From Kineosporia sp. A_224 (GTDB lineage: Bacteria; Actinomycetota; Actinomycetes; Actinomycetales; Kineosporiaceae): a DNA stretch of 39,574 bases. The stretch lies in assembly GCF_002198655.1 (NCBI RefSeq), contig NZ_MWLN01000168.1:36911-76484 (forward strand). The letters run 5' to 3'. The position numbers and the translations under genes are program-made. The notes beneath the pieces were generated by a model. That model made no database searches. It saw nothing but the letters and a program-made list of their open reading frames with translations, and had not been told where the DNA came from. Shown here piece by piece: positions 18,001 to 24,793 of the stretch (positions are counted from its first letter, which is position 1; each line of letters opens with the position of its first letter).

Positions 18001-18469
18001 CGAGGCGCTCAACGAGCTGAGCCGGCTCTCGTCGTACAGCCCGACGACCGTCCACGCGGCCCCCGCCGAGTCGCTGACCCGGCGGACGCCGGCCCCCGCA
18101 CCGGCGCCGACCCCCGCGCCGTCCGCACCGCCGATGTCGGCCGGCCCCGCCGCGGAGGTGCCGGAGCTGCAGGGCCACGGCCACCACGGGCTGCGGCCGG
18201 CGGAGACGTTCGCGGCCGAGGCGCTCGCCGCGCCGCTGTTCGGCAGCCACCCGCCCGAGCGGTTCGCCGAGCCCGGCACGCCGCTGCCCGACCCGGCGCC
18301 CGCCGGCGGGCTGCCCTCACGGGTCCGCCGCGGGGCGGCGCCCGATGCACCGGCGGCGGCGCTCCCGCCCCGGCCGCGCACCGCGGACGGCGTCCGCTCG
18401 ACCGTCGCCGGCTTCACCGACGGCGTGCGCCGGGCGCGGCGGGTCCCGGTCCCGGAGCACGACGCATGA
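15065..18469 (+). CDS. cvnA: Conservon sensor histidine kinase-like protein (CvnA)
   Basis: First protein (1134 aa) of a conservon, a four-gene membrane signalling unit. In order it has TM1 (about 10-33), an extracytoplasmic helical nitrate/nitrite-sensing-like domain (about 36-305), TM2 (about 312-332), a HAMP linker, a dimerisation region with RNQVLLSRQLAFIDQLERTE and LFRLDHLATRMRRNAESLLV, and a GHKL ATPase (N box VAELVENAAAFSDPG; G box VSVRDSGIGLSG). A 500-residue Pro/Ala/Glu-rich tail follows, with an acidic VEED repeat and short helical patches ending in GFTDGVRRARRVPVPEHDA. ATG 15065 is preceded by GAGGGGAG at a rather long 12 nt. Conservon kinases often lack proven phosphotransfer; they act through the downstream GTPase. 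Confidence 0.92.
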   Translation: MLRHLGIRWKVLAVLALPVLAMAVASGAVAVTALSDAAAAQRAGRLSAAGDGFGRVAASLQQERLTSLQVLGGDLSARAALTAARERTDADVSALNLALVTSDVSALSAGAAAAVDRSQQAHTRLRGVRDGIDAGTVDAALAEQIYTDVVRTDVDLPGGIAEGLTDRALAQPLTVASLLGRVGEAASREQLAGLAMIRGGTPTGAQQRDLAIAVLDEDRTIEEVRAHGTSSQITALTAALTSGRVTDADLGRLRTALAGAGTSEQVPVTEADWVFTTGQRAEQLRQVAHLVSATASTQAEDRVAAARLRAAVALGSVVALVGVSVLLALVLSRRITAPLRRLTDDVTRLASELPGIVGKVATGQDVTLPEVVVDGTDEVGALALAFRSVNATTLEVAHEQAGLRAAVADMFVSVARRNQVLLSRQLAFIDQLERTEESPESLENLFRLDHLATRMRRNAESLLVLAGADGGRRLRAPMPLSDVVRTAVSEIEHFDRVRLNVMADPPVVAHLALPAAHLVAELVENAAAFSDPGAPVLVETRAMVDGVRVSVRDSGIGLSGAELADANARLANGGVADVVGSQRLGFFVVARLAAKIGARVHLAAGAGGGTVAHVDLGAVVFVAGTVEGTAEPAGADDAVDQAPDAATDGPWIPAGPVVPQPVPVSAGAVQQATRAGAEPVDAPATDLPGLQFVVDLEAGTSEVVEPAAQVENDVEEDVEEDVEEDVVPLAPPEPMEVYLAGLAPLDSAAEAPDVVAEPVVAEPVAQEPAPADPEPVPPAAYDPLTDPDFVVDHGPALFAEGLGLPEPLPEPVALAEPPAEAPVAVPPPLPARSPLVRELPDEDVPAAPAPAPVPPAGHTSEPEPEAPTPSGVSVPLGAMTVDILPAAHQHRGGLLRGRRAKAADARGRAPERPADVPAELVRRAVTSEEPPSRRAIREGIGWLPPESPDLFPGKDAAPAKPWARGEDQDEERLRHAITSEALNELSRLSSYSPTTVHAAPAESLTRRTPAPAPAPTPAPSAPPMSAGPAAEVPELQGHGHHGLRPAETFAAEALAAPLFGSHPPERFAEPGTPLPDPAPAGGLPSRVRRGAAPDAPAAALPPRPRTADGVRSTVAGFTDGVRRARRVPVPEHDA
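17201..17242 (+). repeat. 12-bp tandem repeat coding acidic VEED units
   Basis: Three perfect copies of GACGTCGAGGAG plus a partial fourth lie in the disordered tail of the CvnA protein and encode DVEE units. The copy number is likely to vary between strains. Confidence 0.85.
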
Positions 18470-18552
18470 CCGGGCGCGCAGCCGCACCCGAACCGTCCGC
18501 AGCACCTGAGCAGGAACCGACGGCACCGACGACCCGGAGGACGCGACCGTGA
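18466..18552 (+). CDS. 28-codon micro-ORF bridging cvnA and cvnB
   Basis: ATG 18466 overlaps the cvnA stop (ATGA), and the TGA at 18550-18552 overlaps the cvnB GTG (GTGA), so the ORF fills the gap exactly. The peptide begins MTGRAAAPEPSAAPEQ and ends in a basic TTRRTRP. It contains the cvnB ribosome site. It may serve only to carry ribosomes from cvnA to cvnB, or may be chance in GC-rich DNA. No homologue is recognised. Confidence 0.3.
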   Translation: MTGRAAAPEPSAAPEQEPTAPTTRRTRP

Positions 18553-19001
18553 CCCAGCTGAGCACCGAGGCGGCCACCTTCGGCTGGCTGCTCGACAACT
18601 TCGTCCGCGGCGTCCCCGGCGTCCGCCACACCCTCGCCGTCTCGGCGGACGGGCTGCTCATGGCGATGTCCGACGAGCTCGACCGCACGAGCGGCGACCA
18701 GCTCGCCGCGATCGTCGCCGGGCTCTCGAGCCTGACCCGCGGCGCCGCCCGGCAGCTCGGTGCCGGCGAGGTCCGGCAGTCGATCGTCGAGATGGACGCC
18801 TCGTTCCTGCTCCTCATGACGATCTCCGACGGGTCCGTCCTCGCGGTCGTCGCCGACGCGACGTCCGACGTCGGGCTCGTCGGCTACGAGATGGCTCTCC
18901 TCGTGAGCCGCACGGAGACGACGCTCACCCCGCAGCTCGTCTCCGAGATGCGCGCGCACCTCCCGGTCGCCGGCCCGACCCGCGCGGTCGTCGGGGGCTG
19001 A
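18549..19001 (+). CDS. cvnB: Roadblock/LC7-domain protein (CvnB)
   Basis: 150-residue roadblock/LC7 protein, the second conservon component. In the family it binds the CvnD GTPase and likely modulates its nucleotide state, as MglB does for MglA. The core is GWLLDNFVRGVPGVRHTLAV, SADGLLMAMSDELDR, and the C-terminal strands SFLLLMTISDGSVLAVVAD and DVGLVGYEMALLV. GTG 18549 has GGAGG at 8 nt. It ends 7 nt before cvnC. Confidence 0.93.
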   Translation: MTQLSTEAATFGWLLDNFVRGVPGVRHTLAVSADGLLMAMSDELDRTSGDQLAAIVAGLSSLTRGAARQLGAGEVRQSIVEMDASFLLLMTISDGSVLAVVADATSDVGLVGYEMALLVSRTETTLTPQLVSEMRAHLPVAGPTRAVVGG

Positions 19002-19008
19002 TCCGCCG

Positions 19009-19539
19009 ATGAGCCCCTTCCCCCGCGACGCCCGCGCCGAGCACCCCGACGGCGGTGCCGACGAGGCCGTCGACGCACCCTCGGTCCGGCCCTACATGGT
19101 GACCGGCGGCCGGACCCGACCCAGCGGCGACGACCTGCCCATCGAGGCGCTCGTCGAGTGCCTCGTCGTGCCGACGGACCCACCCGCCGTCCCCGGCCAG
19201 GGCGCCGGGCCGGGGGCCGAGAACCGTTCCAGCGCAACGTACTCGGCGCCCCGGCTCGCCTCGCCCTCCGCGGCTGCCACGGCGTCCCTGGCCGGTCCGG
19301 AGAGCCGCCGGATCCTCGAGCTGACGACCGGGCAGTACCTGTCGGTGGCAGAGATCTCGGCCCACGCGCACCTGCCCGTGGGCGTCGTCCGGGTGCTCGT
19401 CGCCGACCTCGCGGAGGCCGGTGCGGTGCGCGTCCACGGCCTCACCCAGGCCTCCCTGTCCGACCCGGCCGACCCCCGCTCCGGGGCGGCCGCGCTCGCA
19501 GTCCTGGAGAGTGTTCTCAATGGCATTTCCGCGCTCTGA
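19009..19539 (+). CDS. cvnC: DUF742 protein (CvnC)
   Basis: 176-residue DUF742 protein, the third conservon component. The conserved start RPYMVTGGRTRPSGDDLPIE is at about residues 27-46. The C-terminal winged-helix-like part runs SRRILELTTGQYLSVAEISA, HAHLPVGVVRVLVADLAEAG. Between them is a Pro/Ala/Ser-rich insert of about 45 residues that makes it longer than the usual 120-140 aa. The last 20 nt overlap cvnD. It probably bridges kinase, roadblock protein and GTPase at the membrane. Confidence 0.92.
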   Translation: MSPFPRDARAEHPDGGADEAVDAPSVRPYMVTGGRTRPSGDDLPIEALVECLVVPTDPPAVPGQGAGPGAENRSSATYSAPRLASPSAAATASLAGPESRRILELTTGQYLSVAEISAHAHLPVGVVRVLVADLAEAGAVRVHGLTQASLSDPADPRSGAAALAVLESVLNGISAL

Positions 19540-20155
19540 CGTCGTGGCCCCGGCCGCCGCCGGCCCGGCCGTGCCGCAGCAGGGGGGCCAGGCTCCGCCG
19601 ACCGTCGTGAAGATCGTCGTCGCGGGCGGGTTCGCCGTCGGCAAGACGACGTTCATCGGGTCGATCTCCGACATCGAGCCGCTCTCCACCGAGGCGGCGA
19701 TGACCGAGCACTCCGTCGGCGTCGACGACGCCGGCATGGTCAGCGACCGCAAGACCTCGACGACCGTCGCGATGGACTTCGGCCGGATCACGCTGCCGGG
19801 CAACCTGTGGCTGTACCTGTTCGGGACGCCCGGGCAGGACCGGTTCCTCTTCATGTGGGACGACCTGGTCCGCGGCGCGATCGGTGCGGTCGTCCTCGTC
19901 GACACCGACCGGCTCGACCAGTGCTTCCCCGCCGTCGACTACTTCGAGTCCCGGGGCATCCCCTTCGTCGTCGCCGTGAACTGCTTCGAGGGCGTCGCCC
20001 GGCACGCCCTGGACGACGTCCGGTCGGCGCTGGCGGTCCCCGCCGACGTCCCGGTGATCTACACCGACGCACGTTCCAGGGCGGCCACGAAGCAGGCCCT
20101 CGTGACCGTCGTCCAGACGGCGATGCGGCGCCTGGCAGCGGGCACCACGGGCTGA
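19520..20155 (+). CDS. cvnD: Small Ras-like GTPase (CvnD)
   Basis: 211-residue GTP-binding protein of the MglA-like conservon family. The P-loop is GGFAVGKTT (about residues 34-42), switch II is FGTPGQDRF, and the base-recognition segment is VAVNCFEG in place of canonical NKxD, as usual for this family. A flexible Ala/Pro N-terminus precedes the G domain. ATG 19520 has GGAGAG 8 nt upstream and lies inside the end of cvnC, which gives coupled translation. Likely output of the CvnA-C complex; effectors are unknown. Confidence 0.93.
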   Translation: MAFPRSDVVAPAAAGPAVPQQGGQAPPTVVKIVVAGGFAVGKTTFIGSISDIEPLSTEAAMTEHSVGVDDAGMVSDRKTSTTVAMDFGRITLPGNLWLYLFGTPGQDRFLFMWDDLVRGAIGAVVLVDTDRLDQCFPAVDYFESRGIPFVVAVNCFEGVARHALDDVRSALAVPADVPVIYTDARSRAATKQALVTVVQTAMRRLAAGTTG

Positions 20156-20194
20156 GCCGCGCGCCGGCCGGCCTGTGAGAGGTCGGAAACGAAA

Positions 20195-20234
20195 CGGTCA
20201 CGAACCCGCGCGGCGGGCCGTTCGGCCGTGACCG
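20195..20234 (+). terminator. Hairpin after the conservon
   Basis: Outer arms CGGTCACG / CGTGACCG (20195-20202, 20227-20234) enclose a second stem CCCGC-gcg-GCGGG. It lies 40 nt after the cvnD stop. No U tract follows, as is common in high-GC actinobacteria. Confidence 0.5.
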
Positions 20235-20356
20235 CGACCACAGGAGCATGTAGCGTCCCCCCTGGTAGCAGCATGGGGATCACCGGCGGAGACGCCCGGT
20301 CCCGTGCCTGGAACCACCCCACCCCCAAGAGTCCGTGGGCTTGGGTCGCTCTCGAC

Positions 20357-20370
20357 TGAGAGCGCTCCCA
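20357..20370. promoter_or_regulatory. CebR-type LacI-family operator candidate
   Basis: TGAGAGCGCTCCCA differs at one position from the palindrome TGGGAGCGCTCCCA bound by CebR-type LacI regulators of cellobiose/glucoside uptake in actinobacteria. It is 165 bp upstream of the binding-protein start. No LacI gene is in the window, so the regulator would act in trans. Confidence 0.65.
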
Positions 20371-20460
20371 AAAAGCGGACGTCCCGGGAAGTGGGTGATT
20401 TCGGGTACGTGACCGAATCGTTACCGCCTCGGTGCTGTCCGGCTGTTGCCACGGCGTTAC

Positions 20461-20472
20461 GAAAACGCTTTC
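20461..20472. promoter_or_regulatory. Second LacI-type operator candidate
   Basis: GAAAACGCTTTC is a near-palindrome (10 of 12 positions) centred on CG, as LacI/GalR operators are. It is 63 bp before the sugar-binding-protein start, probably close to the promoter. The surrounding stretch 20156-20534 holds no gene. Confidence 0.5.
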
Positions 20473-20534
20473 ATAGCGCCGAACGCAGCCCGGGCGAAGA
20501 CGCTCGGGTCGTCGTTGGACCGGGAGGAAAGTCC

Positions 20535-21929
20535 ATGGCAGCACGCACCTGGCGCCGCGGTAGCACCGCGGTCGCGAGTGCCCTCGGTGTCGCCCTCGCC
20601 CTGTCGGCGTGCGGTGGCTCCAGCAGTGGCGGCACGGCAACCGGCACGGCCGGAGGCTCGACGGGCAGCGCCGAGTGCGCCGACGTCGCGCAGTACGGCA
20701 CCTTCAACAACGCGAAGGTCGAGATCTACAGCTCGATCCGTGACGTCGAGGCCGAGCGCTTCGAGAAGTCCTTCGAGCACTTCCAGAAGTGCACGGGGAT
20801 CGACATCCAGTGGAACGGCTCGGGCGAGTTCGAGGCCCAGCTCCAGGTGCGCGTCAAGGGCAACAACGCCCCTGACCTCGCCCCGATCCCGCAGCCCGGT
20901 CTCCTCCAGACGCTGGTCGGCCTCAACGCCGTCAAGCCGGCGTCGGAGAAGGTCGCGACCGCGTCGAAGGCGAACTTCCCGGCCGACTGGCTGACCTACG
21001 GCACCGTCAACGGGACGTTCTACGCCCCGCCGCTCGGCGCCAACGTCAAGTCGTTCGTCTGGTACTCGCCGAAGATGTTCAAGGACAACGGCTGGGCCAT
21101 CCCGCAGACGTGGGACGAGCTCCTCAAGCTGTCCGACACGATCGCCAAGAGCGGCAAGGTCGACAAGCCGTGGTGCGTGGGCTTCGAGTCCGGTGACGCG
21201 TCCGGCTGGCCGGGCACGGACTGGATCGAGGACATCATGCTCCGCACCCAGGGTGTGGAGACCTACGACCAGTGGTGGCAGCACAAGATCCCGTTCAACG
21301 ACCCGAAGGTCCAGGACGCGTTCGACAAGGCCGGTGCGATCCTCAAGAACCCGGCGTACGTCAACGGTGGTACCGGTGACGTCAAGTCCATCGCGACCAC
21401 GGCGTTCCAGGACGGCGGCAAGCCGATCGTCGACGGCGACTGCGCGATGCACCGTCAGGCCTCGTTCTACGCCAACCAGTGGCCCGAGGGCACGAAGGTG
21501 GCCGAGGACGGCGACGTCTACGCGTTCTACCTCCCGCCGGTCGACCCGGCGAAGGGCAAGCCGGTCCTCGGCGGCGGCGAGTTCCTCGCGGCCTTCAACG
21601 ACAAGGCGGAGACCCAGGCCGTCCAGCTCTACATGCAGGACGTCAACTGGGTGAACGAGAAGGCGAAGCTCGGCGACTGGATCACGGCGCACAAGGGCCT
21701 CAAGACCGAGAACGTGCTGACGGTCACCGACCAGACGCCGAACCCGATCCAGATCCTGTCCGTGCAGATCCTCCAGGACCCGAACTCGGTCTTCCGGTTC
21801 GACGCCTCGGACATGATGCCGGCCTCGGTCGGTGCGGGCACGTTCTGGAAGGGCATGATCAACTGGGTCACCGGGGCCGACACCAAGTCGGTGACGGACT
21901 CGATCGAGAAGTCCTGGCCCGCCAGCTGA
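20535..21929 (+). CDS. Sugar ABC transporter substrate-binding lipoprotein, AglE-like
   Basis: 464-residue solute-binding lipoprotein. The signal peptide ends in the lipobox LALSAC with the lipidated cysteine at residue 26, followed by a Gly/Ser/Thr linker. The mature part is a family 1 carbohydrate-binding protein, with VEIYSSIRDVEAERFEKSFE, GSGEFEAQLQVRVKGNNAPD, the hinge TYGTVNGTFYAPPLGANVKS and WCVGFESGDASGWPGTDWIE, resembling AglE of alpha-glucoside systems. GGAGGAAA lies just before ATG 20535. It starts an operon with two permeases. A hairpin between it and the permeases would leave this gene more strongly expressed. No ATPase is encoded; such systems commonly share MsiK. Exact sugar unknown. 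Confidence 0.88.
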   Translation: MAARTWRRGSTAVASALGVALALSACGGSSSGGTATGTAGGSTGSAECADVAQYGTFNNAKVEIYSSIRDVEAERFEKSFEHFQKCTGIDIQWNGSGEFEAQLQVRVKGNNAPDLAPIPQPGLLQTLVGLNAVKPASEKVATASKANFPADWLTYGTVNGTFYAPPLGANVKSFVWYSPKMFKDNGWAIPQTWDELLKLSDTIAKSGKVDKPWCVGFESGDASGWPGTDWIEDIMLRTQGVETYDQWWQHKIPFNDPKVQDAFDKAGAILKNPAYVNGGTGDVKSIATTAFQDGGKPIVDGDCAMHRQASFYANQWPEGTKVAEDGDVYAFYLPPVDPAKGKPVLGGGEFLAAFNDKAETQAVQLYMQDVNWVNEKAKLGDWITAHKGLKTENVLTVTDQTPNPIQILSVQILQDPNSVFRFDASDMMPASVGAGTFWKGMINWVTGADTKSVTDSIEKSWPAS

Positions 21930-21965
21930 GGCTCGTCCTCACAGCACCACGCAACGAGGTCGTGA

Positions 21966-22037
21966 GCGGGGAAGCTCCCGCGATGTGACCTTCGAGTAGC
22001 CGCAGGTCCGGCCCGGACGGTAGCGTCCGGGCCGGAC
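21966..22037 (+). terminator. Intra-operon attenuating hairpin
   Basis: A perfect 13-bp stem GTCCGGCCCGGAC / GTCCGGGCCGGAC (22006-22018, 22025-22037) with a 6-nt loop lies in the 192-bp gap between binding protein and first permease. A smaller GCGGG-CCCGC stem is at 21966-21981. It probably stabilises the upstream message or lowers read-through into the permeases. Confidence 0.65.
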
Positions 22038-22121
22038 GTGTCTCGGATCACATTCTTTCTGCGTGAGAAGTGACCCACCCCTGCACGGCCCCACCAGCTC
22101 TTTGCGTCGAGGAGGACGGGC

Positions 22122-23096
22122 ATGGAGAACTGGGAGTCAAAGCTGACGATGCTGGTCGTCGGCATCGTTGCCTTCTTCGTGGTCGCAGCCGCGATCATGT
22201 TCATCGTCGACAACTGGCCCAAGCGGCTGTTCCGCGACCGGGCCCAGATCGCCTGGTTCATCGGCCCGCCGGTGGCCCTCGTGACGTTCGGTCTCGTCTA
22301 CCCCGCGATCCGGACCACGATGCTCTCGTTCAAGGACCCCAACGGTGAGAGCTGGGTGGGCCTGGACAACTACAAGTGGGTCGTCACCGACCCCGACGGC
22401 CTGCTCAACCTGCGCAACACCGCGATCTGGGTGCTCTTCACGCCGATCATCTCCGTGGCGATCGGCCTCGTGTACGCGCTCCTCATCGACAAGATGAAGC
22501 GTGAGGCCGTCGCGAAGATCTTCATCTTCCTGCCGATGGCCATCTCCGGTGTCGCGGCCGCCATCATCTGGCGCTTCGTCTTCGCCTACAAGGCCACCCG
22601 GTTCGAGCAGATCGGCCTGCTCAACGCCGTCGTCAAGAAGCTCGGCCTGGAGACGCAGCAGTGGCTGCTCAACCCGCCGTGGAACACCTTCCTGCTCATC
22701 ATGGTCATGATCTGGGTGCAGGTCGGTTTCGCGATGGTCGTGCTCTCGGCCGCGATCAAGGGCATCCCCAACGACATGATCGAGGCCGCCCGGCTCGACG
22801 GCGTCAACGCGTGGCAGATGTTCTGGAAGGTCACGCTGCCGACGATCCGGCCGACGGTCGTCGTCGTCTTCACGACGATCACGATCGGCGTGCTCAAGGT
22901 CTTCGACATCGTGCGCACGATGACCGGCGGCAACTACGACACGAGCGTCATCGCGAACGGGATGTACTTCTACTCGTTCTCCGGCAACCAGCAGGGCTGG
23001 GGCTCCGCACTGGCCGTCGTCCTGTTCGTCCTCGTGACGCCCGTCGTCTTCTACCAGGTGCGTCAGCTGCGTCGTCAGAAGCTGGAGGCCCGATGA
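22122..23096 (+). CDS. Sugar ABC transporter permease, AglF/MalF-like
   Basis: 324-residue inner-membrane permease of the carbohydrate uptake-1 class. An N-terminal extra helix (LTMLVVGIVAFFVVAAAIMF) is followed by a second hydrophobic segment and the six-helix MalF-like core. The ATPase-contacting EAA loop reads IEAARLDGVNAWQMFWKVTL. The conserved FIFLPMAISGVAAAIIWRF and VFDIVRTMTGGNY segments are those of AglF-type permeases. Strong ribosome site AGGAGGA at 6 nt. The stop overlaps the start of the next permease (ATGA). Confidence 0.9.
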   Translation: MENWESKLTMLVVGIVAFFVVAAAIMFIVDNWPKRLFRDRAQIAWFIGPPVALVTFGLVYPAIRTTMLSFKDPNGESWVGLDNYKWVVTDPDGLLNLRNTAIWVLFTPIISVAIGLVYALLIDKMKREAVAKIFIFLPMAISGVAAAIIWRFVFAYKATRFEQIGLLNAVVKKLGLETQQWLLNPPWNTFLLIMVMIWVQVGFAMVVLSAAIKGIPNDMIEAARLDGVNAWQMFWKVTLPTIRPTVVVVFTTITIGVLKVFDIVRTMTGGNYDTSVIANGMYFYSFSGNQQGWGSALAVVLFVLVTPVVFYQVRQLRRQKLEAR

Positions 23097-24031
23097 GCAC
23101 CGTCGTCACGCCCCCGCCCTCGGCCGGGGCCGTCGTCGGCGCCGCCAGCGCCAAGGCGGCCCGGGTCAAGAAGAAGTCCACGAGCCCGCTCGTGTCGATC
23201 ATCGTCGTCGTCATCGCGACGATCTGGACGATCCCGACCTTCGGTCTGGTGCTGTCCTCGTTCCGGCCCGAGAACGACATCAAGAAGACCGGGTGGTGGA
23301 CGGTCTTCTCGAACCCGTCGTTCACGCTCGAGAACTACAAGGAGGTCCTCTTCGGGTCCTCCAGCAACGGGCAGCTCGCGAACTTCTTCCTCAACAGCGT
23401 CGTCATCACGGTCCCGTCGGTGATGTTCTCGCTCTTCTTCGGCGCCCTGGCGGCCTACGCGCTGTCGTGGATGAACTGGAAGGGCCGGGACTGGGTCTTC
23501 ATCGCGATCTTCGCGCTGCAGATCGTGCCGCTCCAGATGGCGCTCGTCCCGCTGCTGCGGATCTTCTCGACGGCCTGGCCGTTCAGCCTGCTGGACCCGC
23601 AGGGCACCGGGAAGTTCGTCATCATCTGGATCGCGCACGTCTGCTTCGGCATGCCGCTCGTGACGTTCCTGCTCCACAACTTCATGAGCGACCTGCCGGG
23701 TGAGCTCATGGAGGCGGCCAGGGTGGACGGCGCCGACCACGCCCGGATCTTCCGGAGCATCGTCGTGCCGCTCATCGTGCCGGCGCTGGCCTCGATCGGG
23801 ATCTTCCAGTTCCTCTACATCTGGAACGACCTGCTCGTCGGTCTCGTGTTCGGTACGTCGGAGACCAAGCCGCTCACCGCGGCCGTCGCCGACCTCGCCG
23901 GTACGCGCGGCCAGGAGTGGCAGCGGCTCACGGCGGGCGCCTTCGTCTCGATGGTCGTCCCGCTCCTGGTGTTCATCTCGCTCCAGCGCTACTTCGTCCG
24001 CGGCCTGCTCGCGGGCGGGCTCAAGGGCTGA
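23093..24031 (+). CDS. Sugar ABC transporter permease, AglG/MalG-like
   Basis: 312-residue partner permease with six predicted helices after a basic N-terminal tail. The EAA loop is MEAARVDGADHARIFRSIVV, and LSSFRPENDIKKTGWWTVF and the C-terminal QRYFVRGLLAGGLKG are typical of AglG/MalG-type subunits. It is translationally coupled to the upstream permease through ATGA. No glycosidase follows; the operon ends at a strong hairpin. Confidence 0.9.
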   Translation: MSTVVTPPPSAGAVVGAASAKAARVKKKSTSPLVSIIVVVIATIWTIPTFGLVLSSFRPENDIKKTGWWTVFSNPSFTLENYKEVLFGSSSNGQLANFFLNSVVITVPSVMFSLFFGALAAYALSWMNWKGRDWVFIAIFALQIVPLQMALVPLLRIFSTAWPFSLLDPQGTGKFVIIWIAHVCFGMPLVTFLLHNFMSDLPGELMEAARVDGADHARIFRSIVVPLIVPALASIGIFQFLYIWNDLLVGLVFGTSETKPLTAAVADLAGTRGQEWQRLTAGAFVSMVVPLLVFISLQRYFVRGLLAGGLKG

Positions 24032-24063
24032 CCGCGGGACCACCGCAGCACAGCAGCACCGCC

Positions 24064-24096
24064 GAGGGGCGTCGTCCGGACCGGACGGCGCCCCTC
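24064..24096 (+). terminator. Strong terminator hairpin after the sugar ABC operon
   Basis: A 14-bp stem (GAGGGGCGTCGTCC / GGACGGCGCCCCTC, one T-G wobble) with a 5-nt loop begins 33 nt after the permease stop. It also lies just beyond the 3' end of the convergent UPF0047 gene, so it may work in both directions. Confidence 0.75.
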
Positions 24097-24121
24097 GCGC
24101 ATGCCTGGACCGGTGTCGCGC

Positions 24122-24523
24122 TCAGCCCGGCAGGAACGACAGCCGGACCCGCCGGGTCGGGTTGTCGCCGTTGCTGTCGACGAGGACGACGCTCTGCCAG
24201 GTGCCCAGCGCCGGCCGGCCGCCGAGGACGGGCACGGTCATGGACGGCGCGACGAACGCCGGCAGGACGTGGTCGCGGCCGTGCCCGAGCGAGCCGTGCC
24301 GGTGCCGGTAGACGTCCTCGCGGGGCAGGACCCGGTCGATCGCGTCGGCGAGGTCCGGCTCGCTGCCCGACCCGGTCTCCATGACCGCGACCCCGGCGGT
24401 GGCGTGCGGGACGAACACGTGCACGAGCCCGTCCCCCTTCGACCGGCAGAAGTCGGTGACCTGCGCCGTCAGGTCGGTGACGAGCGCGCTGCCGGTGCGG
24501 ACGGTGAGCTCGACGCTGTCCAT
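24122..24523 (-). CDS. YjbQ/UPF0047 family protein
   Basis: 133-residue single-domain protein of UPF0047 (secondary thiamine-phosphate synthase enzyme family). Diagnostic pieces are VFVPHATAGVAVMETG with the conserved histidine, the RHGSLGHGRDHVLPAF block with a His-rich metal-binding site, and the C-terminal GTWQSVVLVDSNGDNPTRRV. YjbQ can support weak thiamine-phosphate synthase activity in E. coli; the physiological role is open. ATG 24523 has no strong ribosome site. It is divergent from the cobalamin riboswitch operon. Confidence 0.87.
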   Translation of the reverse strand: MDSVELTVRTGSALVTDLTAQVTDFCRSKGDGLVHVFVPHATAGVAVMETGSGSEPDLADAIDRVLPREDVYRHRHGSLGHGRDHVLPAFVAPSMTVPVLGGRPALGTWQSVVLVDSNGDNPTRRVRLSFLPG

Positions 24524-24580
24524 GCCGCCCAGCCAACCACGCCCGCCCGCCCCCGCACGGGTGGCTGCTACTGTTCGCGG

Positions 24581-24714
24581 GTCGGGCCCGGGTTGCGTAT
24601 CCGGGGCCGATGGTGCAGACCAGCGAAGCCGGTGCGAGTCCGGCGCTGTCCCGCAACTGTGTTCCGGCCGCCCCACGGGGCGGCGGGTGAGCCAGGTCGC
24701 CTGCCTGTACCGAC
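24581..24714 (+). ncRNA. Cobalamin riboswitch aptamer
   Basis: Contains the conserved core AAGCCGGTGCGAGTCCGGCG followed by CTGTCCCGCAACTGT (to 24660) and the B12 box GAGCCAGGTCGCCTGCC (24689-24705). GTCGG (24581-24585) can pair with CCGAC (24710-24714) as P1. A GC-rich variable hairpin (GGCCGCCCC / GGGGCGGCG) lies between. It precedes the btuF-btuC-btuD-cbiZ operon and should reduce its expression when adenosylcobalamin is bound. Confidence 0.93.
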
Positions 24715-24716
24715 GT

Positions 24717-24791
24717 CCTCGACCCTCGAGGTAAGGGTCGCGCGTCGGGCGAGGGACCCGCGTGCGCTCCTGCCCATGATCACCGGAGCAC
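24717..24791 (+). promoter_or_regulatory. Riboswitch expression platform with competing hairpins
   Basis: CCTCGA-CCC-TCGAGG (24717-24731) and CGACCCT / AGGGTCG (24720-24740) are mutually exclusive stems. Downstream, GTGCGCTCC (24762-24770) can pair with GGAGCAC (24785-24791) apart from one bulged base. The latter contains the btuF ribosome site, so control is probably on translation start. Confidence 0.55.
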
Positions 24792-24793
24792 TC

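Noticed and set aside
14213-18250. 1345-codon open frame on the minus strand opposite cvnA
   Set aside because: Its right-hand 1100 codons are the antisense of cvnA and consist of Arg/Gly/Asp-rich filler; only the last 220 codons (the MobA-like protein) show protein character.
20461-20534. Extension of the sugar-binding protein to the upstream in-frame start at 20304
   Set aside because: It would bury the signal peptide and include both operator sites; GGAGGAAA precedes ATG 20535 directly.
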